A stretch of DNA of 64,000 bases, taken from the NCBI GenBank assembly GCA_023362775.1, contig JALMGJ010000008.1, positions 36,320,501 through 36,384,500 of the forward strand. Direction: 5' to 3'. The DNA comes from Charina bottae. Its lineage: Eukaryota > Chordata > Lepidosauria > Squamata > Charinaidae. Below the pieces are notes generated by a model. It worked only from the letters and a program-made list of their open reading frames with translations, ran no database searches and had not been told where the DNA came from. Shown in pieces: positions 57,927-64,000 of this stretch (positions within the stretch are counted from its first letter, which is position 1; each line of letters opens with the position of its first letter). The translations under genes and the position numbers were made by a program.

Positions 57927-58293
57927 CAAATAAATAAACCTCTACCCAATAAACAGCATTGGTTCTATATTCTGATTTGTGTCTTGATGCCCACCCTCTC
58001 ATCCTCTGGTTTTCTATTCAGTCATAATTTAAATATTTTTCCATTGTCCATTTACATGCAAGCAGTGACTTGTTTTGAAATTCTACCCTTTGTATTTCCA
58101 ATTAAAGCATTGTGGAGATGTAGAGGGAGTTGTCTTCCTAAGGTTGGGAGATTTCTCCTGTCAAAGCAGACAAAGCTGGGAGAGATGAAAAAAATAATAT
58201 GATCCCATGTAAAGGGGAATATGACAGCAATTTACTTTTTCTGCGAATCATCTTTTCATGTCAATGTATGTGCACAAATTAATTGAACAATAA

Positions 58294-59098
<805 letters not shown>

Positions 59099-59200
59099 TA
59101 ATCTGGCAACACGTCCTTGTTTAGGTTTTGGACTTACCTGCATTTTCTTTCTGTTGCCTATCATTAAAAATCCACTTTTCCCTTCCTTGCCCAAAACTAG

Positions 59201-59418
59201 AGTCAAAACTGAAAATGTCAGAAGAGGATCTGGCTCCCGTGACACGCCAACGTAGCAATACACTCCCCAAAAGTTTTGGCTCTCAGCTGGAGAAGGAGGA
59301 AGAGAAACAAGATGTCTCTGATAAATCATCTAAGCCTTCAGTGGAGACAACTCTGGAATCCATGCAGAAGAAACTCCAAGAGAAAAGGACAGAGGCAAAC
59401 CGACCTGAGGACATTAAG
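59201..59418 (+). CDS. FAM13A: FAM13A exon (RQRSNTLPKSFGS)
   Basis: 218-nt exon between acceptor CCCAAAACTAG and donor GTATAT. It reads ESKLKMSEEDLAPVTRQRSN (E completed across the junction), TLPKSFGSQLEKEEEKQDVS and ESMQKKLQEKRTEANRPEDI with a final lysine. RQRSNTLP is a strong kinase and 14-3-3-type motif; the second half is charged and helical. The acceptor lacks a long pyrimidine tract, which may relate to the 110-nt intron before it. Confidence 0.98.
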
Positions 59419-59457
59419 GTATATTTAAGAAAATGTTTAATTTAAGAATTTAAGTGA

Positions 59458-59777
59458 AGGCATGATGGCTCAGTGGTTGAGGCGCCAGGCTTGTCAATCG
59501 GAAGGTCGGCAGTTCGAGACCCTAGCGCCGCATGACGGAGTGAGCTCCCACACTTGCCCCAGCTCTTGCCAACCTAGCAATTCGAAAGCATGCAAATGCA
59601 AGTAGATAAATAGGTACCACTTTGGTGGGATGGTAACAGCGTTCTGCACGCGTCATGCCAGCCACATGACCGCGGAAGCATCTTCGGACAGCTCTGGTTC
59701 TACGGCTAACAAACGGAGACTAGCACCGCCCCCTAGAGTTGGACACGACTGTGCAGGAGAAAACCTTTACCTTTACC
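59458..59777 (+). mobile_element. Sauria-type SINE close to a splice donor
   Basis: Same family as 20401-20732 (ATGGCTCAGTGGTTGAGGCG head, AATTCGAAAGCATGCAAATG block, GTTGGACACGACTGTGCAGG and CTTTACC tail). TTTAAGTGA (59449-59457) and TTTAAGAGA (59778-59786 region) look like an 8/9 target duplication. Confidence 0.9.
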
Positions 59778-60924
59778 TTTAAGAGAATAGAAAGGGGGGG
59801 AAAATGAAAACCCCACACAATTTAAGATCTTCTCTGAAGAGGTGTGCATACATAGATGGTTGAGATGCTAATTAAAACATACCAATTTGGAATTATATTA
59901 AGGCTGTTTGCAGTATCCCTATGGAGTAGTATAAAGTTCTAGTATGAGAAGGTAGATAAAGGATATTGAAGGATATTTCTTCTATATTGCATAATTGTTT
60001 GAAATAGCCCCAAGTTAAGTGATTGATCTTAATATACAGGCTTATGCAAAACTGTGGTACAGTCCCAGAGTGTTCCATTTTTCTCCCAAACTAGCAGCAG
60101 TTTGCCCAGAACAAGAAGTTGTTATGGGGTTTTAGACAAAGTCTCTTCTTGAAACAGGCTTATTTGGAACACGGTGAATCTTTTCCTGTTCCAGAAGATA
60201 CCACCCCAGAACACTTGGATTCCATTCCAGGAATGGACTATGCTGTTTTGCACATAGTTTATGACTCAGGCTTTCAGCTTAAATATTGTCATCTGTAAAA
60301 GGCTTAATAAAAATGCTGAATAGAATCTGAAGGGATTGCTGCAGGGATCATGGAGTAAATCATTATTTGGAAACTACAATAAATATTTGAGAACTACAGT
60401 GTCAGTGATTGTACTGCTGTCAATTATTTTGTTAGGGATAGGAGGATGACTTTTGGCAGATCTCTTAGGGCTTTGTTCCCAGACAGTGAAAATGACCTTG
60501 GCTCTCTTGCAAATACTGATGTGTTGAAGGCGATGTCACTGCTGCAGTTACAAATTTCTTTCCGATCTTTAATACAATCTCTTGCCTTTTGCTGAACCCA
60601 CAGCAAGGAAAGAATTAGGCTAGTATATAAGGTTCTGTCACCACTCTATGTCCTCAAGGCTACCATCAGCTACCCTTATCACAAACAATGAAGGGGAATT
60701 AAAGGGAGCATCTGCATTCTCAATTGTTCCCAGAAATGTGTCTCAAGCTAGTGCAATTATTGAAGGACTGTCAGGTATGCCTAATTAGTTCAAAACAGAA
60801 CTATTAAATTGCTAGTGTAGTTTTCCAAGCGGTCTTCAATCTTCAAAGGTAGCTCTACATGCAGTAATCTAAGTGGAAGTTTTGGTTGTTTATGATTCCC
60901 GGCTTCTGTATGTTTTTATTTTTT

Positions 60925-61020
60925 TGTAGTGTATGTGTTTTATCTATTTTTATTGTAAGCCATCCTGAGTCACATATGTGAGATAGGCAGCATATAAATC
61001 AAATAAATGGATGGATGGAT
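60925..61020 (+). mobile_element. L2-type LINE 3' tail
   Basis: TTTTATTGTAAGCCATCCTG, a GATAGGCAGCATATAAAT block and an AAATGGATGGATGGAT tail match the general L2 3' end. Short and diverged. Confidence 0.6.
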
Positions 61021-61923
61021 AACTGATTTTCTGCTCAGTAGATGTTGTGGATCGTCCACCAGTCTAAGCTAATGGAAAGTGTTTTATGCCAATGAGACCA
61101 CTAAGCTAAATAACTGGAGATGCAGGAGTGGCTTTTCAAAAAGAGTGCAGTCCTTCTAGAAAACAAGAACATCACAATCCAGGGCAAAAGAACAACCAAG
61201 CAACATCACCTCATCAGTTATTAAGCCTTGTTTATTGACTTTTATCCACTTCCCTTGCCAACCCCCAATTCAGTATTTGACATTGCAGCATTCTGATGTT
61301 TGTATTTCAATTTGAGCAGTAGTTTCTCAACCTCACCTTCTAGAATCAACCATCCAACATTAATATTATTAAAGTGTCTCCCACTCTAAAAGCAGACATC
61401 TCAAGAAAGCAGTCAAAATCTAGTAGTGTAGTTAATTGCCAATATATCAAGGAGAATTAGCAAGGCAGCATCTTGTAAGTCCGGGTCTCAGGACCATCCT
61501 CACATATTGTTTCTTTCAGAACAGCTAAAATATTCTTACAAGAGATTTATCATTTCTTGTCACTGACCCACCCAATGAGCCCTTTTCTTGGTCTGCTTCA
61601 TGAATGTCCTGGCCAGAAGGCCACACTTTCTGAAGAACTTTGTTCACATCCTTAGACCTAAAAAAAAATCTAATAACACAAATCCAGGCAGAATTCTGGG
61701 CATATTGATTAATGTATTGATTAACTGCATTTAATTGATTTATTAGCTGCCTCAATGGGAGAAGCAACTCCCGGTGATGTACAGAGATAAAGGAACAATT
61801 TAAAACAGGCTCAAGATAGCCAATAACTAGCAAATAAAAAACACCACAATGGGAAACAGCAGTAAAAACAACATACTGTATACATGCTGTTCCTCACCTT
61901 ATTTTCTTGCCTCCTGTACCCAG

Positions 61924-62007
61924 GATATGACTCGAGACGAGATAGCAGCAGAGAAAGTGGCCCTTCAGAAAGCCCTCCTGTATTATGAAAGCATCCATGG
62001 AAGACCA
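61924..62007 (+). CDS. FAM13A: FAM13A exon (EKVALQKALLYYESIHGRP)
   Basis: 84-nt exon between acceptor TACCCAG and donor GTAAGT, 28 codons, phase 0 to phase 0. It encodes DMTRDEIAAEKVALQKALLY then YESIHGRP, a highly conserved helical block of all FAM13 proteins. The next mammalian exon (starting VTKNERQVMKPLYDRY) is not found before the window ends, so the gene continues to the right. Confidence 0.98.
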
Positions 62008-62748
62008 GTAAGTATAGTAATTTTTGTATCAAACGGGCTCAGTATTTGGGAAAATGAAGTTGTCCAGCTGGTAAATGTGAGAACATGTCCCTGTTTATTA
62101 AAATATATGCAGAAAAGCAACAAGACAGATGATGATTGGCTAGGTATTATTCTGTAATCCCTGTTGATCCATCTTTAGTTACCAACTTCTTCTGTGTCTA
62201 TGGAGTGAAGACCTGTCTCTCTATGCAATTGTTGCATTTTCTCATGACTTCCTGATTATCTGTCTGTGTGTGTGATGCATAGGCACATGAACATACTCCC
62301 TGTTTGCAACTTCTTAAACCAGCTGCATCTTCTCCAGGAAAAATTCACACCGCTGTGTACTTTGCAGCATCTTGTTGCTTATGAATCCAAAATTCACACA
62401 ATAATGGTGTCTTCAAAAGGCAATGAAATACTTATCTCTCTTTCTGGATTTTTTTCTGTTTAGAAGATGTTTTGGTTTATTATAAAAATGATTGTGTGGC
62501 TTTTATGAATACTTCGAAAAGAAGGAATGGTGCAAGTCTGCCTTTTTCTTCTTCTGACACACACATGAACACCACACATGACAAAATGAATGGAAGATGA
62601 AATAGATGACATTCATATGAATACCACACACATTTTTTCATTTGAGCTTCATCTGGAAAGCCATAAGCCTGTGAATCTATTTAATATGTACAATTTCATA
62701 CCTTAAAATCAAGGTACAGAATTATATATACTGTATTATACCTTAGAA

Positions 62749-62972
62749 CACAGCTTTCCAAACTCAAGTGTCGCGACACTTGACTGTGTTGCAACACACA
62801 GTTTGATGTGTTGCCACACAACCCAGAAGCGGCGGCGGGGGCGTGGATGGCGGCGGGGGCGGTGCACCATCAGCGCTTTTGCGTTTTAGCGGAGGCCGCT
62901 GCCGCCACGTACCCCCCTCACGCCGCTGCCGCCGTTGGTGTGTCGCCAACGGCGGCAGATTGGAAAGCACTG
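62749..62972 (+). mobile_element. Non-autonomous hAT element, GTGTCGCGACAC family
   Basis: 224 bp; ends CACAGCTTTCCAAACTCAAG and CAGTGCTTTCCAATCTGCCG (right end reversed). Perfect CCTTAGAA duplication at 62741-62748 and 62973-62980. GC-rich GGCGGCGGGGGC core related to that of 38838-39089. Confidence 0.92.
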
Positions 62973-63186
62973 CCTTAGAATATGTACGTATAAGGTATAT
63001 GTATGTAATCATACCTTAATTGTATGTATTTCTCAGATTACATACTAAGACTAACTTAGATTACATACTAAGGTATGTAATCATACCTTAATTGTGTGTC
63101 AGATTACTCAGACACTGGTAATGTGACTTTTACAGAGTTAAATTTGGAGCAATTAATCAGCTTAACAATTAGAAAATCTTAATTAT

Positions 63187-64000
63187 TTTTTTTTATTTAT
63201 TTATTTAATTTATTCCCCGCCCATCTCCCATACAAGGGACTCTGGGCGGGTTACAATAATCAAGACTTAAAAATTTAAAATATTTAAAACCATACAAGTA
63301 GAAAATGTATAAAAATAAATAAAATATAAAATAAAATAAAATAAAATAGAATCCCAGATGGATTGGAGACCGTAGCATAGGTCTTATTGCTACGGGGCCA
63401 GCCAACCCCAGGAGGCACTACCGCCTCCGTTGTCCCAGGCCAGGCGGCAGAGCCAGGTCTTAAGGGCCTTCCGAAAGGCCAGAAGTGAAGGGGCCAGTCT
63501 CACCTCCGGGGGCAAGATGTTCCATAAGGCGGGGGCTGTCGCAGAGAAAGCACGCCTCCTGGACCCCGCTAGATGGAGTTCTCTTGTTGAGGGGGTCCGA
63601 AGCATGCCTTCTCTGCACGCACGGGTGGGGCGGGCTGACGTTATCGGGACGAGACGGTCCTTCAGGTACCCTGGTCCTATGCCATATAGGGCTTTAAAGG
63701 TAGTCACCAACACCTTGAATTGGACCCGGAAGCAAACTGGCAACCAATGCAGCTCACGTAGCAGTGGTGTTACATGTGCCGATCTTATGGCACCCGTAAC
63801 TGCTCGCGCCGCCGCATTCTGTACCAGCTGAAGCTTCCGGATACTCTTCAGGGGTAGCCCCATGTAGAGCGCATTACAGTAGTCTATGCGGGAGATGACA
63901 GGGGCATGAGTGACTGTTCGGAGGGCCTCCCGATCCAAGAAAGGGCGTAACTGGTGCACAACTCGAAGTTGTGCAAAGGCCCTCCTGGCCACGACTGCCA
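63187..64000 (-). mobile_element. L2 LINE with open ORF2 end (cut by window edge)
   Basis: The minus strand is open from the window edge to 63390 (200 residues): RPFLDREALRTVTHAPVISR, DYCNALYMGLPLKSIRKLQ, LVQNAAARAVTG, then the end domain LRELHWLPVCFRVQFKVL, ALWNILPPEVRLAPSLLAF and RKALKTWLCRLAW. This is the thumb and carboxy-terminal region of an L2/CR1-clade reverse transcriptase. The 3' UTR ends GGGAGATGGGCGGGGAATAA with TAAA repeats at 63190. No disabling mutation is visible, so the copy is much younger than the other L2 relics. Confidence 0.92.

Larger units (their letters stand above)
59419..61923 (+). other. FAM13A intron
   Basis: A Sauria SINE starts 40 nt after the donor; an L2-type tail lies at 60925-61020. 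The rest shows no features. Confidence 0.75.
62008..64000 (+). other. FAM13A intron, runs off the window
   Basis: Contains a hAT MITE (62749-62972), a small tandem duplication of the ACATACTAAG/CATACCTTAATTG type at 62980-63110 and an L2 copy (63187-64000). Confidence 0.75.

Overview
The window is vertebrate nuclear DNA from a squamate reptile (lizard or snake). It has long introns, splice sites, and a repeat set that points to squamates: Sauria-type SINEs ending in the CTTTACC tail, L2/CR1 and L1 LINEs, many short hAT elements with 8-bp target duplications, and Tc1/mariner-like elements. The exact species cannot be read from the sequence.

One protein gene runs through the whole window on the plus strand: FAM13A, recognised exon by exon from its conserved peptides. 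Ten exons are firmly supported: 11410-11451, 19298-19339, 22929-23108, 26309-26495, 28832-28908, 46879-47026, 56013-56226, 58314-58452, 59009-59090, 59201-59418 and 61924-62007 are read in one continuous frame, the last six with near-certainty. Two more (29835-29877 and 32644-32780) are candidates only. The amino-terminal RhoGAP domain lies upstream of the window and the carboxy-terminal coiled-coil part lies downstream. Exon 46879-47026 may also act as the first coding exon of a short isoform.

Everything else is intronic. 1-11.4 kb: a 5'-truncated LINE with an open C-terminal reading frame, old L2 fragments, palindromic hAT MITEs. 11.4-29 kb: hAT MITEs (one with a greatly expanded internal minisatellite), tRNA-type SINEs, a Sauria SINE, a Tigger-like element and a Penelope-like inverted repeat. 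29-47 kb: a deleted Tc1-like element, a Sauria SINE, an internally deleted L1 interrupted by a 1-kb GC-rich hAT element, degenerate L2 copies, a 317-bp near-exact duplication and two more hAT MITEs. 47-64 kb: CR1/L2 tails, SINEs, a second copy of the first LINE family, a large Penelope-like inverted repeat, a Sauria SINE 40 nt from a splice donor, another hAT MITE and an L2 copy with an open 200-residue reverse transcriptase tail running off the right edge.

The most interesting structure is a family of non-autonomous hAT elements sharing CAGAGCTTTCCAAACTGTGT-type ends but carrying unrelated or rearranged GC-rich cores. Five full-length copies are bounded by 8-bp direct repeats, one more has a slightly degraded end, and a seventh is a fragment.
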